Positions 1 to 8,874 of a DNA stretch of 64,000 nt are shown one piece after another. The notes below the pieces were generated by a model, which saw nothing but the letters and a program-made list of their open reading frames with translations, had not been told where the DNA came from and made no database searches. The stretch spans positions 1-64,000 of the forward strand of contig JAFRLY010000050.1 in the NCBI GenBank assembly GCA_017431005.1, in the 5' to 3' direction. This stretch comes from Clostridia bacterium. GTDB taxonomy: Bacteria; Bacillota; Clostridia; Christensenellales; Aristaeellaceae. Made by a program: the position numbers and the translations under genes. Numbering within the stretch: the first letter of the stretch is position 1; the number at the start of each line of letters is the position of its first letter.

Positions 1-130
1 CGGTATCACAATTGTTGGGCTTGAGCCGCATCCGGAAGATAAATCCAACGGATACAAGAAAGTAACCTTATCCGCCATGGGGAAAGAAACCACCTGATTT
101 TATAGCAGGTCAACAATCGGAATTCATCGT

Positions 131-436
131 ATGGAGAGGATTCAGATTGCCAAAGATTGCATTGCCAACGGTGAAAACTACGGTGAAACAGCACTAAAGT
201 TCAATGTCAGTTACCAGCAGGTCTACCAATGGGTAAAGAAGTTCAAGGAAAAGGGTAACGCCGGACTTGAGGATCGCCGCGGCAAGCGGCTCAAAGACCA
301 GGCTCCCAGAACCAGGGAAGAAGAATTGGAAATAGAAATCGCCAAGCTCAAGCATGAATTGTATATGACAAAGATGGAGCGTGACGTGCTAAAAAAATTG
401 GACGAAATCGAGAGGAGGGAAGCCTATCGCAAGTAA
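131..436 (+). CDS. IS3-family transposase OrfA (helix-turn-helix), probably 5' truncated
   Basis: A 101-residue protein with an N-terminal helix-turn-helix (about residues 1-50, including NVSYQQVYQWVKKF) and a Glu/Lys-rich leucine-zipper-like tail. This is the DNA-binding and dimerisation part of IS3 transposases. It normally gives the OrfAB transposase by -1 frameshifting at the A7 run inside codons 87-89. IS3 OrfA proteins usually begin with extra residues before this point. Here the same frame is interrupted by TGA at 95-97, so the first ATG at 131 may be a forced restart. No good ribosome-binding site precedes it. Because orfB is broken, the element cannot move by itself. Confidence 0.7.
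   Translation: MERIQIAKDCIANGENYGETALKFNVSYQQVYQWVKKFKEKGNAGLEDRRGKRLKDQAPRTREEELEIEIAKLKHELYMTKMERDVLKKLDEIERREAYRK
391..397 (+). promoter_or_regulatory. A7 slippery heptamer for -1 programmed frameshift
   Basis: The heptamer A AAA AAA lies in the zero frame of orfA (CTA AAA AAA TTG). Slipping back one base at this point enters the frame that reads through to the orfB helix-turn-helix without a stop. This is the classical IS3 arrangement. I did not find an obvious downstream stimulatory stem-loop by eye. Confidence 0.65.
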
Positions 437-675
437 GGCAGGCTCATCTCTACTTTGCAGCCAAAGAGAGCCATGAGGGATACTCATATCCGGTGGATGC
501 GGTCTGCAGAATATTGAAGATTTCCAGAGCAGCATATTACAAATGGTCAACTGGCGAGCTATCCCCCAGGACAGCTGAGAATGAGCGCATTGCTGATCTG
601 GTTGAGGATATTCACGAGAAGCATCCGGAGATGGGATATCGCAGGCTCAAGGATGAACTGGATAAGAACCAGATT
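397..675 (+). pseudogene. IS3-family transposase OrfB, 3' truncated
   Basis: Read in the -1 frame, the sequence gives the HTH_21-type start of IS3 OrfB. It includes VCRILKISRAAYYKW, then a spacer and the MGYRRLKDEL motif that precedes the rve/DDE integrase core. After LDKN (about 675) it turns into unrelated residues and stops at 831. The whole catalytic core (two Asp and one Glu) is missing. Either a deletion or insertion removed it, or an assembly join lies here. Confidence 0.75.
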
Positions 676-823
676 GCAGGCCTGCTGCTTTTATTGACTT
701 GTGATCTCGCTGTACTCCCCGGAAACCCATCTGACCTGGCTTCCGATCTTCACAGCCTGCTAGAAGTTAGCGGCAGTGGCGGCAGACCTGAACACAGTTC
801 CGTCAGTACTGTCGACGATTCCA
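676..823. other. Unassigned junction sequence
   Basis: About 150 bases between the broken transposase and the 3' end of the LysR remnant. The orfB frame stays open to 831, but the residues do not resemble a transposase. I see no gene, repeat or promoter here. It is probably rearrangement debris. Confidence 0.4.
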
Positions 824-1546
824 TCATATGAATCTTTCCTGCAGTTTTCTCAGAAATCTCTCTGCTATTGGTGAAAAAACCTGGTACTTCTTCCAGATCA
901 GATACAGTTTCGTTTCCAGCCTCGGAGACAGCGGACGGAACACTAGCCCGGAAGCCGCAGATGTATCAATCAGATGCTCAAAGGTCAGCAGATATCCAAG
1001 GCCTTCCTTTGCAAACATGGAACCGTTGTAGGATAGCCGGAAGGAACCTTCCAGCCTCAGTTCCCGCATCTTGTCGCCGCACCAGGCAGGCAAGTCGTTC
1101 TCCCAGCTCTGTTCAGAACAGAATAAGGGCAGCCCGATGAGATCATCCACCGTGATGGTCTCTTTCTGCGAAAGCGGATCACCGGCCGAGAAGACCAGAC
1201 CCCACACATCAACCTCCGGAAACGCCAACGCTTCATATTTGGCTGCATTCGGAGCTTCAGCCAGCACAGCGAAGTCCAGCAGGCCTTTGTCCAGCTTCTC
1301 CGTCACCTGCTCCGTATCGCCGCTGGTGATGTGATACCGCAGATCGGGATATTGCCTGCGGAATTCTCTGATCTCCCGGGCAAGATGCTGAATCAGATGC
1401 GATTCGGCCAGACCGAAATAGATATCTCCGCCGGTAATGTCATCCATGGAGACAAATTCCTGGGTGATCCGGTCTGCCATACTGACCAGGTCTTCACATC
1501 TATAGTTTATAGAAGTTAACGATGTGATCTGCCGACTGAGCCACAC
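824..1546 (-). pseudogene. LysR-family regulator lacking its DNA-binding domain
   Basis: The 240-residue frame matches the end of the LysR linker helix (EDLVSMADRITQEF) followed by the complete effector-binding domain: GDIYFGLAES, LLDFAVLAE, GLPLFCSEQ, GLGYLLTFEHL. LysR proteins are normally about 300 residues, with a winged helix-turn-helix in the first 60-65. Here the first 14 or so residues are unrelated, and only about 40 bases separate the frame from the upstream gene, so there is no room for the missing helix-turn-helix. A deletion associated with the nearby IS3 remnant is the simplest cause. A headless ligand-binding protein is possible but unlikely. Confidence 0.75.
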
Positions 1547-1585
1547 TGCAACTTATTGGTCTGTAACTCCTGCCAGGGTGTTCTG

Positions 1586-2791
1586 TCAGTCCCGGTGACT
1601 GAAGGGATACATCTGCGCGAGACCGCCGTGGGAGGTCTCGCGGTATTTTTCACTCATGTCCTTGCCGGTCTGATACATGGTGTCGACTACCATGTCAAAG
1701 GAGATCTTCCGGGTTTCATAAAGGAAACGGGAAAGATTCACGGCGCTGATCGCACGCATGGCGGCAACCGCGTTCCGCTCGATGCAGGGGATCTGCACCA
1801 GCCCGCCGACCGGATCGCAGGTGAGGCCGAGATTGTGCTCCATGGCAATCTCCGCCGCGTACTCAATCTGCTCCAGGTTCAGGCCGTACAGGGCGGCCAG
1901 GCCGGCCGCCGCCATCGAGCAGGCGCTGCCGATTTCTGCCTGGCAGCCGCACTCCGCGCCGGAGATGCTGGCGTTTGTCCGGATCACATTGCCGAAGATG
2001 GCGGAAACGGCCAGGGCCTCCAGGATTTCATCCTCCGGAAAGCCGCGGTCCTCCTGCATGTAATAGAAAACAGCCGGGATGACGCCGCAGCTGCCGCAGG
2101 TCGGCGCGGTGACGACAATGTTTTCGCTGGCGTTTTCCTCGCTGACGGCATAAGCATAGGCGGCGATCAGCCGGTTCATCGTCACGTCGGCGCTTTCGTT
2201 ATAACAGCGTTTTTCGAAGAGAATCCGGGCTTTCCGGTTCAGGTTCAGCCCGCCGGGCAGGATTCCGTCCGCCCGCAGACCCCGCTCCACTGCGGCCCGC
2301 ATGGCATGCCAGACCTCCCGCAGATAATCCTGCAGCTGCGGATCCTCCCGGCTTTCAATCAGCTGCTGCAGGGTGCAGTGCCCGGATCTGCAGGCGTCCA
2401 GGATTTCCGTCATGGTCTTTTCGGGATACAGCTCCCGGGCTTCCGGATCCGGTTCCCCCTCAAACACCACGGATCCGCCGCCGACAGAGAAGACACGGAT
2501 GCTTTCCAGCACCTGTCCGTTCCGGAAAGCGGTGAAGAGCATGGTGTTGGGGTGCGGCAGATCCGTTGTCCGGGTGTCCGTCCGGATGACCGCGCCGGGC
2601 AGGACGGAACGGATCGCCTTCTCCGTGCCGTGACCGGCGCCGGTGAAGGCCAGGGAACCATACAGGACAACCTCGAAAGCGTCCGCATCAGGATGGCGGG
2701 CGGCGAACCGCAGGGCCGCGTTGTAGGGACCGACAGTATGGGAACTGGAGGGGCCGTGACCGATTTTATAGACACTCCGGATACTTTTCAT
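1586..2791 (-). CDS. sdaA: L-serine dehydratase, iron-sulfur, single chain
   Basis: Converts L-serine to pyruvate and ammonia in the cytoplasm using an oxygen-labile [4Fe-4S] cluster. The 401-residue chain carries the N-terminal beta domain ([17 protein letters not shown], about residues 5-21) and the alpha domain with its cysteine motifs: [28 protein letters not shown] and [17 protein letters not shown]. It is therefore the fused SdaA type. Many Bacillota instead split the enzyme into SdaAA and SdaAB. It starts at ATG with AGAGG upstream. A TATAAT-like -10 (minus strand, 2822-2827) lies upstream, so it is divergent from the next gene. The headless LysR lies 40 bases downstream. Confidence 0.93.
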   Translation of the reverse strand: MKSIRSVYKIGHGPSSSHTVGPYNAALRFAARHPDADAFEVVLYGSLAFTGAGHGTEKAIRSVLPGAVIRTDTRTTDLPHPNTMLFTAFRNGQVLESIRVFSVGGGSVVFEGEPDPEARELYPEKTMTEILDACRSGHCTLQQLIESREDPQLQDYLREVWHAMRAAVERGLRADGILPGGLNLNRKARILFEKRCYNESADVTMNRLIAAYAYAVSEENASENIVVTAPTCGSCGVIPAVFYYMQEDRGFPEDEILEALAVSAIFGNVIRTNASISGAECGCQAEIGSACSMAAAGLAALYGLNLEQIEYAAEIAMEHNLGLTCDPVGGLVQIPCIERNAVAAMRAISAVNLSRFLYETRKISFDMVVDTMYQTGKDMSEKYRETSHGGLAQMYPFSHRD

Positions 2792-2877
2792 GAAACAGGA
2801 CCTCTTTCAGATGCTGCTGACATTATACCAGATGCCCCGGCAAATGGAAACCTCCGGGAGCCGCTTTCCGTTTCCGC

Positions 2878-2907
2878 TTGAGCTGTCCGGAGGCTGCATG
2901 CTATACT
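2878..2907 (+). promoter_or_regulatory. Putative sigma-A promoter for the GH88/GH105-like gene
   Basis: TTGAGC (2878-2883), an 18-base spacer and TATACT (2902-2907), 34 bases before the start codon. Confidence 0.45.
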
Positions 2908-2940
2908 GAGAATGAATCCGGCGGAACGGAGGGAAGAATA

Positions 2941-3939
2941 ATGCTGACAGAAAAAGTGATCTGCGCGATGCTGGCCATGCAGCGCCATCCCTGGGAGCAG
3001 GGCGTCAGCGCCCAGGCACTGTATGAGGCAGGACGGGACGAACTCTGGATTCCCATGGCGTACGACGCGGTCAAGCGCCAGGGGGCGGACGGGCGGCTGG
3101 CCATGCTCGGCGGAGGAGCGGCGGTATCCGATCCGGCGGCCAACGGCGAGGTCTGCCTGCGGGCGTATGAAAAGACGGGGGACAGTTTCTTTCTGGAAGG
3201 CGCACGGCGTATGCTTGACTACCTGGAGAAAACGGCGCCGCGGACGAAGGACGGCATCATCTGCCATAATGAGGTCAGCTTCCATGACGGCCATTCCTCC
3301 CGGCAGCTCTGGATTGACGGCCTGTACATGGTGCCGCCGTTCCTGGCGGCTATGGGGCGGATCCGGGAAGCCGCGGAGCAGATTGAGGGGTATATCCGTG
3401 CCCTGTATGACGAATCCGCGGGGCTGTTTTACCATATTATTGATACAGAACAGCAGCGGTTCGTGCGGCAGAAGCACTGGGCGACCGGAAACGGCTGGGC
3501 GCTGATGGGTCTGGCCCGGGTCGCAGAGGAGGCGGACAGACAGGGGGAGCGGGAGATTGCCTGCCGGATGGGCGCCTTCTGCGCCGGACTGCTGAAAAGC
3601 ATGCTGAGGCTTCAGACGCCGGACGGCTGCTTCCATGATATCCTGGATGATGCGGACAGCTTCACGGACGGCACCTCCGCCATGATGACGGCGGCGACGG
3701 TTTACCGCGGGATCCTTGGCGGGTACCTGGAGCGGGAATGCCTGGAAGCCGCGGAAAGGGCCTTCGGCACCGTTTCCGGAAGAATCGACAGCATGGGACT
3801 GGTGCGCGAGGTCTGCGGATGTCCGCACTTTGAGGAGGAAGGCACTTCGGCGGAGGCCCAGGCGGCCTGGATTATGGCAGACAGCTGGCGAAAAAAGTTG
3901 TTCAGACATCTTGACGGCAGACAACCCGACACTTTATGA
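2941..3939 (+). CDS. Glycoside hydrolase family 88/105-like unsaturated glycuronyl hydrolase
   Basis: A 332-residue protein without a signal peptide, predicted cytoplasmic. It has the (alpha/alpha)6-barrel signatures of GH88/GH105: HNEVSFHDGHSSRQLWIDGLY near residues 101-121, WATGNGWALMGLARV near 180, and DGTSAMMTAATVYRGI near 242. These enzymes remove unsaturated uronic acids from oligosaccharides produced by polysaccharide lyases, for example from rhamnogalacturonan. The Asp of WIDGLY and the GNGW region are the expected active-site parts. The ATG at 2941 was chosen because GGAGGG lies 7 bases upstream. In-frame codons further upstream lack a ribosome-binding site. Exact substrate and the choice between GH88 and GH105 are uncertain. 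Confidence 0.85.
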   Translation: MLTEKVICAMLAMQRHPWEQGVSAQALYEAGRDELWIPMAYDAVKRQGADGRLAMLGGGAAVSDPAANGEVCLRAYEKTGDSFFLEGARRMLDYLEKTAPRTKDGIICHNEVSFHDGHSSRQLWIDGLYMVPPFLAAMGRIREAAEQIEGYIRALYDESAGLFYHIIDTEQQRFVRQKHWATGNGWALMGLARVAEEADRQGEREIACRMGAFCAGLLKSMLRLQTPDGCFHDILDDADSFTDGTSAMMTAATVYRGILGGYLERECLEAAERAFGTVSGRIDSMGLVREVCGCPHFEEEGTSAEAQAAWIMADSWRKKLFRHLDGRQPDTL

Positions 3940-4010
3940 TGCTCTCAGATGAGGATCTGGAGCGGCGGTGACCGCGGGTGACGACCGAAAACCGAAAAGG
4001 AGAGCTGGAA

Positions 4011-5135
4011 ATGAGCATTGATCTGAGCAAAATGCCGAAGCTGGGCTTCGGAATGATGCGCCTGCCGCAGAAGGACGATCAGATTGACCTGGATCAGGTG
4101 TGCCGGATGGTGGACGCTTATCTGGAAGCGGGCATGAACTACTTCGACACCGCCTATGTTTATCATGGCGGGAATTCTGAAAAAATGGTGAAGGAAGCCC
4201 TTGCCAAGCGCCATCCGCGGGAAAGCTTCATGCTAGCGACCAAGCTGCCGGCCTGGGTGCTGAAGACGGAGGAGGACCGGGACCGGGTATTCAACGAGCA
4301 GCTGGAACGCTGCGGCGTCGACTATTTCGATTTCTATCTGCTGCATTCCCTGGAGGATGAGGGAAACGGCCCGGCCTACGAGAAGCTGGACTGCTACAGC
4401 TGGGGACTGAAGAAAAAGGCGGAGGGTAAGATCCGTCATTTCGGCTTCTCCTTCCACGGAAGTCCGGAGTACCTGGAAAAGATGCTGAACGCGCATCCGG
4501 AAATCGAGTTTGTGCAGATTCAGCTGAACTACGCCGACTGGAACAATCCCGTCGTGCAGAGCGGAAAGCTTTATCATATTCTGCATGAACGGAACATTCC
4601 CATCATTGTCATGGAACCGGTGAAGGGCGGCACGCTGGCCGGCCTGCGGCCGGATCTGGAAGCCATGTACAAGGCTGCCCGTCCGGATGCCTCGATCGCG
4701 TCCTGGGCGCTGCGCTTTGTGGGTTCACTGCCGGGCGTCATGACAATCCTGAGCGGCATGAGCTCCGATGAGCAGATGAAGGACAACATCGGAACTTTCC
4801 GGAACTTCGAGCCCCTGAGCGACGCGGAGCAGAACCTGGTGGCGGACGTCTGCGCGAAGATGCTGGACGTGCCCCAGATCGGCTGCACTGCCTGCCGCTA
4901 CTGCACCGACGGCTGCCCGATGAACATCGCGATTCCGGATGTGTTCCGGGCAGTGAATACCATGCGGCTGTACAACGAGGAGTTCCGGCCGAAGAACTTC
5001 TACCGGGGACTGATCGGCGCCGGACACGGCAGGGCCGCGGACTGCATCGCCTGCGGCCAGTGCGAGGGCGTCTGTCCCCAGCACCTGCCGATCATCGAGC
5101 TGCTGAAGGAAGCCTCCGCGAAGCTGGACGCGTAA
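4011..5135 (+). CDS. Aldo/keto reductase with C-terminal two-[4Fe-4S] domain
   Basis: A 374-residue protein. Residues 1-275 form the TIM-barrel aldo/keto reductase: LGFGMMRLP, YFDTAYVYHGGNSE with the Asp/Tyr catalytic pair, and HSLEDEG. The tail carries two ferredoxin-like motifs, CTACRYCTDGCP and CIACGQCEGVCP, each able to bind a [4Fe-4S] cluster. This oxidoreductase class is common in anaerobic Bacillota and its substrate is generally unknown. The iron-sulfur tail suggests electron exchange with ferredoxin-like partners (inference). The ATG at 4011 follows AAGGAG, and an upstream in-frame GTG at 3978 has no good site. Only about 70 bases separate it from the upstream hydrolase, so the two may be co-transcribed. 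Confidence 0.9.
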   Translation: MSIDLSKMPKLGFGMMRLPQKDDQIDLDQVCRMVDAYLEAGMNYFDTAYVYHGGNSEKMVKEALAKRHPRESFMLATKLPAWVLKTEEDRDRVFNEQLERCGVDYFDFYLLHSLEDEGNGPAYEKLDCYSWGLKKKAEGKIRHFGFSFHGSPEYLEKMLNAHPEIEFVQIQLNYADWNNPVVQSGKLYHILHERNIPIIVMEPVKGGTLAGLRPDLEAMYKAARPDASIASWALRFVGSLPGVMTILSGMSSDEQMKDNIGTFRNFEPLSDAEQNLVADVCAKMLDVPQIGCTACRYCTDGCPMNIAIPDVFRAVNTMRLYNEEFRPKNFYRGLIGAGHGRAADCIACGQCEGVCPQHLPIIELLKEASAKLDA

Positions 5136-5150
5136 AAAACGGCAAACGAA

Positions 5151-5176
5151 AGGGCTGCGCTGACGCAGCCCTTTTT
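5151..5176 (+). terminator. Rho-independent terminator
   Basis: A 9-base-pair perfect stem, AGGGCTGCG / CGCAGCCCT, with a 4-base loop and a run of T, 15 bases after the reductase stop. The convergent MATE gene ends just beyond it. Confidence 0.85.
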
Positions 5177-5190
5177 GCGTGCCTGAAAAA

Positions 5191-6537
5191 CTATGTACGG
5201 GCGGAAATCCGGGCCAGATCCCGGTAACAGAAAATGATCAGCAGCACAGCGGCGCCGATCCACGCGGCGATCTCCGCCGTGTAGATGCCGTATACGCCCA
5301 GCAGGCGGGGAAGCAGCAGCGCGGAGCCTACCCGCATGGCCAGCTCCACAAAGCCGGAGATCATCGGAATGAAGGTGTTGCCCAGACCCTGCAGCGTGGA
5401 GCGGTACACAAACAGCAGATAAAGCATCGGCAGGCCTGCGGCCATGAAATACAGGAACTCGACCCCGAAGGAAAGCACCTGCTCCGCAAGCTGCGGCTCG
5501 TCCTGAATAAAGAGGGAAAGCAGGGGGCGGGCCAGCAGGGCGACCGCCGACCCGATAAACACAGCCAGGCTGATTCCAACCTGCGCCGAGGAACGGAGCC
5601 CCTTCCGCACCCGGTCGGTCCGCCCTGCGCCGAAGTTCTGGCCGGTAAAGGTTCCGACGGCATTGCCCAGGGAGGAACCGGCCATTTCGACCATGCCCTG
5701 GAGGCGGGAGGCTGCGTTGTAGCCGGCCATGAAGATAAAGCCGAAGCCGTTGACCACGCTCTGCAGAATCAGGCCGCCGACGGAAATGATCAGATTCTGC
5801 AGGGCGATGGGCAGGCCCAGGCGGAACAGGCGCAGGCCTGTGTCCCGGTCCGGACGCAGATCCTCCCGGGACGGGTGCAGGATCACCAGCCGGCGCACCG
5901 CCAGGAAACTGATCACGGCGGAAACAACCTGGGCGCAGACAGTGGCCAGGGCGCCGCCGTCGGTACCCAGACCGCACGGACCGACAAAGACCCAGTCCAG
6001 ACCGATATTGACAAAGGACGCGCAGGCCAGGGCCAGCAGGGGCGTGCGGCTGTCTCCCAGCGCATAGAGAAATCCGTTGAGGGCATTGACCGCCATTACG
6101 ACCGGCAGACCGTAATAGATGATGCGCAGATAGCTCTCCGTCAGGCGGAAGGTTTCGGACGGCGTGTTCATCCAGCGGAGCACCGGGGAGAGCAGCAGCT
6201 GGCTGACAGTTTCCAGCAGCAGCACAACGGCGGCGGAGATCAGCAGACTCTGCCCCGCGGTCCGCCGGAGCCGGGCGGTGTCGCCGGCGCCGAAGGCCTG
6301 GGCCGCATCAATGGAAAAGCCCTGGGCAATACCCATCAGGACGGACAGCACCGCCCAGTCCAGCCATCCGGAGGCGGAGACCGCGGCCAGAGCCGTTACG
6401 CCCAGCAGACGGCCGACGATCAGGGAATCCACCAGGTTATAGAGCTGCTGCAGCATGCTGCCGGCCAGGGTGGGCAGAGCGAAGCGGAGAATCAGGCGCA
6501 CAGGGCTGCCTGCTGTCATATCCCGGGTTCCGCCCAT
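5191..6537 (-). CDS. MATE-family multidrug/cation exporter
   Basis: A 448-residue polytopic membrane protein with about 12 hydrophobic segments and the two-fold MatE repeat. It begins with LILRFALPTLAGSMLQQLYNLVDSLIVGRLLG and has a matching second-half start near residue 230 (LRLFRLGLPIALQNLIISVGG). MATE exporters use Na+ or H+ gradients to expel cationic drugs or metabolites. The substrate cannot be told from sequence. It starts at ATG with GAGGAG upstream. It stands alone on the minus strand, between the terminator at 5151-5176 and that of the upstream operon. Confidence 0.92.
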   Translation of the reverse strand: MGGTRDMTAGSPVRLILRFALPTLAGSMLQQLYNLVDSLIVGRLLGVTALAAVSASGWLDWAVLSVLMGIAQGFSIDAAQAFGAGDTARLRRTAGQSLLISAAVVLLLETVSQLLLSPVLRWMNTPSETFRLTESYLRIIYYGLPVVMAVNALNGFLYALGDSRTPLLALACASFVNIGLDWVFVGPCGLGTDGGALATVCAQVVSAVISFLAVRRLVILHPSREDLRPDRDTGLRLFRLGLPIALQNLIISVGGLILQSVVNGFGFIFMAGYNAASRLQGMVEMAGSSLGNAVGTFTGQNFGAGRTDRVRKGLRSSAQVGISLAVFIGSAVALLARPLLSLFIQDEPQLAEQVLSFGVEFLYFMAAGLPMLYLLFVYRSTLQGLGNTFIPMISGFVELAMRVGSALLLPRLLGVYGIYTAEIAAWIGAAVLLIIFCYRDLARISART

Positions 6538-6573
6538 TCCGATCAGCTCCTCTTTCCGCGTTTTTTCAGCGGG

Positions 6574-6602
6574 ATTGTAACATGAGATAACCGAACATGC
6601 AA
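6574..6602 (-). promoter_or_regulatory. Putative promoter of the MATE gene
   Basis: On the minus strand, TTGCAT (6597-6602), 17 bases and TACAAT (6574-6579), ending 37 bases before the start codon. Confidence 0.45.
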
Positions 6603-6603
6603 T

Positions 6604-6663
6604 AAAAACCCGCCCCGGCGCTGCTCCGGATCCATGAACCGGACGCGCGCACGGGCGGGTTTT
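6604..6663 (-). terminator. Long-stem terminator, minus strand
   Basis: The outer stem AAAACCCGCCC (6604-6614) pairs with GGGCGGGTTTT (6653-6663) and encloses a second CCGG-containing hairpin. On the minus strand it ends in a T-rich stretch, about 45 bases after the stop of the gene at 6708-7805. Confidence 0.75.
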
Positions 6664-6707
6664 CTAAAAATTTCCTTATGCTTTTTCCGGAGCGGATGCT
6701 CTCTTCT

Positions 6708-7805
6708 TCACCAGGAAAGCCCCAGCCCCTTGGCCAGGGTGACGATGAAATCCTGGGCGTTGGTGACAATCCCCCGGGCGGAGAGGCTGCCGCGGTCGGT
6801 GAGCTTGTTCACGGTGAACTCCGCAATGTCCACGCAGTAGAAATAGACCTGGCGGACGGTGCCGTCGGGCATCACCCGGTAGGAGGGGGTCATGTTGCCT
6901 ACCGCGATGGAATGCAGCATGGTCGCCATACACAGCACCGTGGTGGCCCCGCGGATCTGATCCCGCATGCGGTCCTGGGCCTCATAGACGTTCCCGAAGA
7001 CCGGCGGCAGGGGACCGTCGTCCCGGATGGAGCCCGCCAGCACGAAGGGCACACCGTGCTTCACGCAGCTCCGGATAATGCCGTCGCGGATGACCTCCCG
7101 CTCCAGGAACTGCGGTATCCCGCCGCAGGCCCGGACCCGGTTGATGGTCTGCAGGTGGTTGTAATGGCCGTTGGGCTGACTCTGCTGAGTGTAGATGTCC
7201 TGACCCAGGGCCGTCCGGAGCCAGGCGGCCTCCAGGTCGTGGGTGGCCAGGGCGTTCCCTGCCAGCACGGTGTGGACATAGCCGCCGGCGATCATGGCGG
7301 AGAAGGCGTTGCGGGCATCATAGTCGAAAGCAAAGGCCGGGCCCATGACCCACACGATTTTTCCGTGTTCCCGGTCGTGGCGCAGCACCTGATACAGCTC
7401 GTCATAGTCCCGGGAGAAGGCGGTTTCCCTCGAGCGGTTCCGGCGGAAGGCGAACACGTCTCCTTCCTCTGTTCTGTTGTCCTGAAAGCCGTCGGGATGG
7501 ACCCAGATGCCCTCACTGGCGTCCTCAGTGCGGCCGGTGACAACCAGGTCGCCCTTCTTCAGCAGGCGGAACTCCCGGACGATGATCTGTCCGTTCTCCC
7601 ATACCGGCACACAGTCCATGCGGCTCTCCTCCGCCAGGCGCCATGCTCCGCCGATCCTGAAATACTCCGGATAGATGCTCATGGCGTGGAAGCGGTCCGG
7701 GGCCACCCCGTCCATGGGAGCCGGCACAAGCTGCGCCTCCGGGGCCCGGACGAACCGTTCCTCCGTGAAATCCGGGGGTATGTAGGGACGCAGGGACCAG
7801 TTCAT
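6708..7805 (-). CDS. TIGR00300 / LOR-SDH-like protein, probable ornithine cyclodeaminase type
   Basis: A 365-residue soluble protein related to the conserved region of LOR/SDH proteins and to the NAD-dependent ornithine cyclodeaminase domain of archaeal and cyanobacterial (ArgZ/AgrE) enzymes. Supporting signatures are VMGPAFAFDYDARNAF, the GNALATHDLEAAWLRT segment and the FGNVYEAQDRMRDQIRGAT block near residue 285. In cyanobacteria this domain is fused behind an arginine dihydrolase. Here no such domain is present and the protein stands alone. It lies 30 bases downstream of an aldo/keto reductase and shares its promoter. The expected reaction, ornithine to proline plus ammonia, is inferred from the family. 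Confidence 0.75.
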   Translation of the reverse strand: MNWSLRPYIPPDFTEERFVRAPEAQLVPAPMDGVAPDRFHAMSIYPEYFRIGGAWRLAEESRMDCVPVWENGQIIVREFRLLKKGDLVVTGRTEDASEGIWVHPDGFQDNRTEEGDVFAFRRNRSRETAFSRDYDELYQVLRHDREHGKIVWVMGPAFAFDYDARNAFSAMIAGGYVHTVLAGNALATHDLEAAWLRTALGQDIYTQQSQPNGHYNHLQTINRVRACGGIPQFLEREVIRDGIIRSCVKHGVPFVLAGSIRDDGPLPPVFGNVYEAQDRMRDQIRGATTVLCMATMLHSIAVGNMTPSYRVMPDGTVRQVYFYCVDIAEFTVNKLTDRGSLSARGIVTNAQDFIVTLAKGLGLSW

Positions 7806-7835
7806 TCAGACACCTCCTGTTTCGTATAAACGTGC

Positions 7836-8825
7836 TTACAGGGAAATCCTGTCAATCTCGGTCAGCTCTTCAGCGGTGAAGGCGATGTTTTCCAGCGCCT
7901 TCACGTTGTCCAGCACCTGGGCGGGACGGGACACGCCGATCAGCACGCTGGTGATGACCTCATCCCGGAGCAGCCAGGCCAGCGCCATCTCCGCCAGGGT
8001 CTGGCCGCGGCGCTGCGCCAGATCATTCAGCGCGCGGATCTGGGAAAGGCGCTCCTCAGACAGGGCGGAATCCTTCAGGAAGCGGCCGTCGGTGCGGATG
8101 CGGCTGTCCTCCGGAATGCCGTTCAGGTACCGGCCGGTCAGCAGGCCCTGAGCCAGGGGGGAGAAACAGATGATGCCCTTGCCGAGCCTGGCGGAGGCTT
8201 CCTTCAGGCCGTTCTGCTCGATGGTGCGGTCAAAGATGTTGTAGCGGTTCTGATTAATAATGAAGGGAACCTTCAGGTCGGCCAGGATGGCGCAGGCCTT
8301 TTCCAGGGTTTCCCCGTTGTAGTTGGACAGGCCGGCGTACAGCGCCTTGCCGCTGTTCACTGCCCGGGCCAGGGCGCCCATGGTTTCCTCCAGCGGCGTT
8401 TCCGGATCCATCCGGTGATGATAGAAGATATCCACATATTCCAGACCCAGGCGCTTCAGGGACTGATCCAGGCTGGCCAGCAGGTATTTCCGGCTGCCCC
8501 AGTCGCCGTACGGGCCGGGCCACATGTCATAGCCCGCCTTGGTGGAGATGATCAGCTCATCCCGGTAAGGGAGGAAATTCTCCCGCAGAATGCGGCCGAG
8601 GTTGATTTCCGCGCTGCCGGGCTCCGGCCCGTAGTTGTTGGCCAGGTCGAAATGCGTGATGCCCTGGTCAAAGGCGGTGAAGCAGATCTGCCGCATGGTG
8701 TCAAAATGGCCGGTGTCCCCGAAATTGTGCCAGAAGCCGAGAGAGACGGCCGGGAGCTTCAGGCCGCTTTTGCCGCAGCGGCGGTAGAGCATGGAATCAT
8801 AACGTTTCGCGTCTGCCTGATACAT
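7836..8825 (-). CDS. Aldo/keto reductase, YghZ/GPR-like
   Basis: A 329-residue TIM-barrel NADPH-dependent reductase. MLYRRCGKSGLKLPAVSLGFW is the typical N-terminus of the YghZ (L-glyceraldehyde-3-phosphate reductase) and voltage-channel-beta-like group. GITHFDLANNYGPEPGSAE carries the catalytic Asp and Tyr, IISTKAGYDMWPGPYGDWGS the Lys and substrate loop, and YHHRMDPETPLEETM the catalytic His. The ATG at 8825 was chosen because CAGGAGGAA lies 7 bases upstream. The longer in-frame extension has no ribosome-binding site and crosses the promoter. It is the first gene of a two-gene operon with the ornithine-cyclodeaminase-like gene. Confidence 0.9.
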   Translation of the reverse strand: MYQADAKRYDSMLYRRCGKSGLKLPAVSLGFWHNFGDTGHFDTMRQICFTAFDQGITHFDLANNYGPEPGSAEINLGRILRENFLPYRDELIISTKAGYDMWPGPYGDWGSRKYLLASLDQSLKRLGLEYVDIFYHHRMDPETPLEETMGALARAVNSGKALYAGLSNYNGETLEKACAILADLKVPFIINQNRYNIFDRTIEQNGLKEASARLGKGIICFSPLAQGLLTGRYLNGIPEDSRIRTDGRFLKDSALSEERLSQIRALNDLAQRRGQTLAEMALAWLLRDEVITSVLIGVSRPAQVLDNVKALENIAFTAEELTEIDRISL

Positions 8826-8874
8826 TTCTGTTCCTCCTGTGTGTGCATATGAGATAACGGAGCTTTCAGACCGT

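Larger units (their letters stand above)
100..675 (+). mobile_element. IS3-family insertion sequence remnant
   Basis: The two-frame organisation (orfA, then orfB in the -1 frame across an A7 run) and the protein signatures are those of the IS3 family. The copy is incomplete. The orfA frame is closed upstream by a stop at 95-97, and orfB loses similarity after about 675, before any DDE catalytic residue. I could not identify terminal inverted repeats or a target duplication. The residues upstream of the stop (2-94) stay in frame with orfA and may be an earlier part of it. The right edge is approximate. Confidence 0.75.

Noticed and set aside
1556..2881. A 441-codon plus-strand frame opposite serine dehydratase
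   Set aside because: The opposite strand encodes a complete, motif-rich enzyme. This frame shows only Gly/His/Asp/Arg-rich shadow composition.
5179..6585. A 468-codon plus-strand frame opposite the MATE gene
   Set aside because: Gln/Gly/His-rich shadow without hydrophobic segments or a start signal. The minus-strand MATE protein explains the region.
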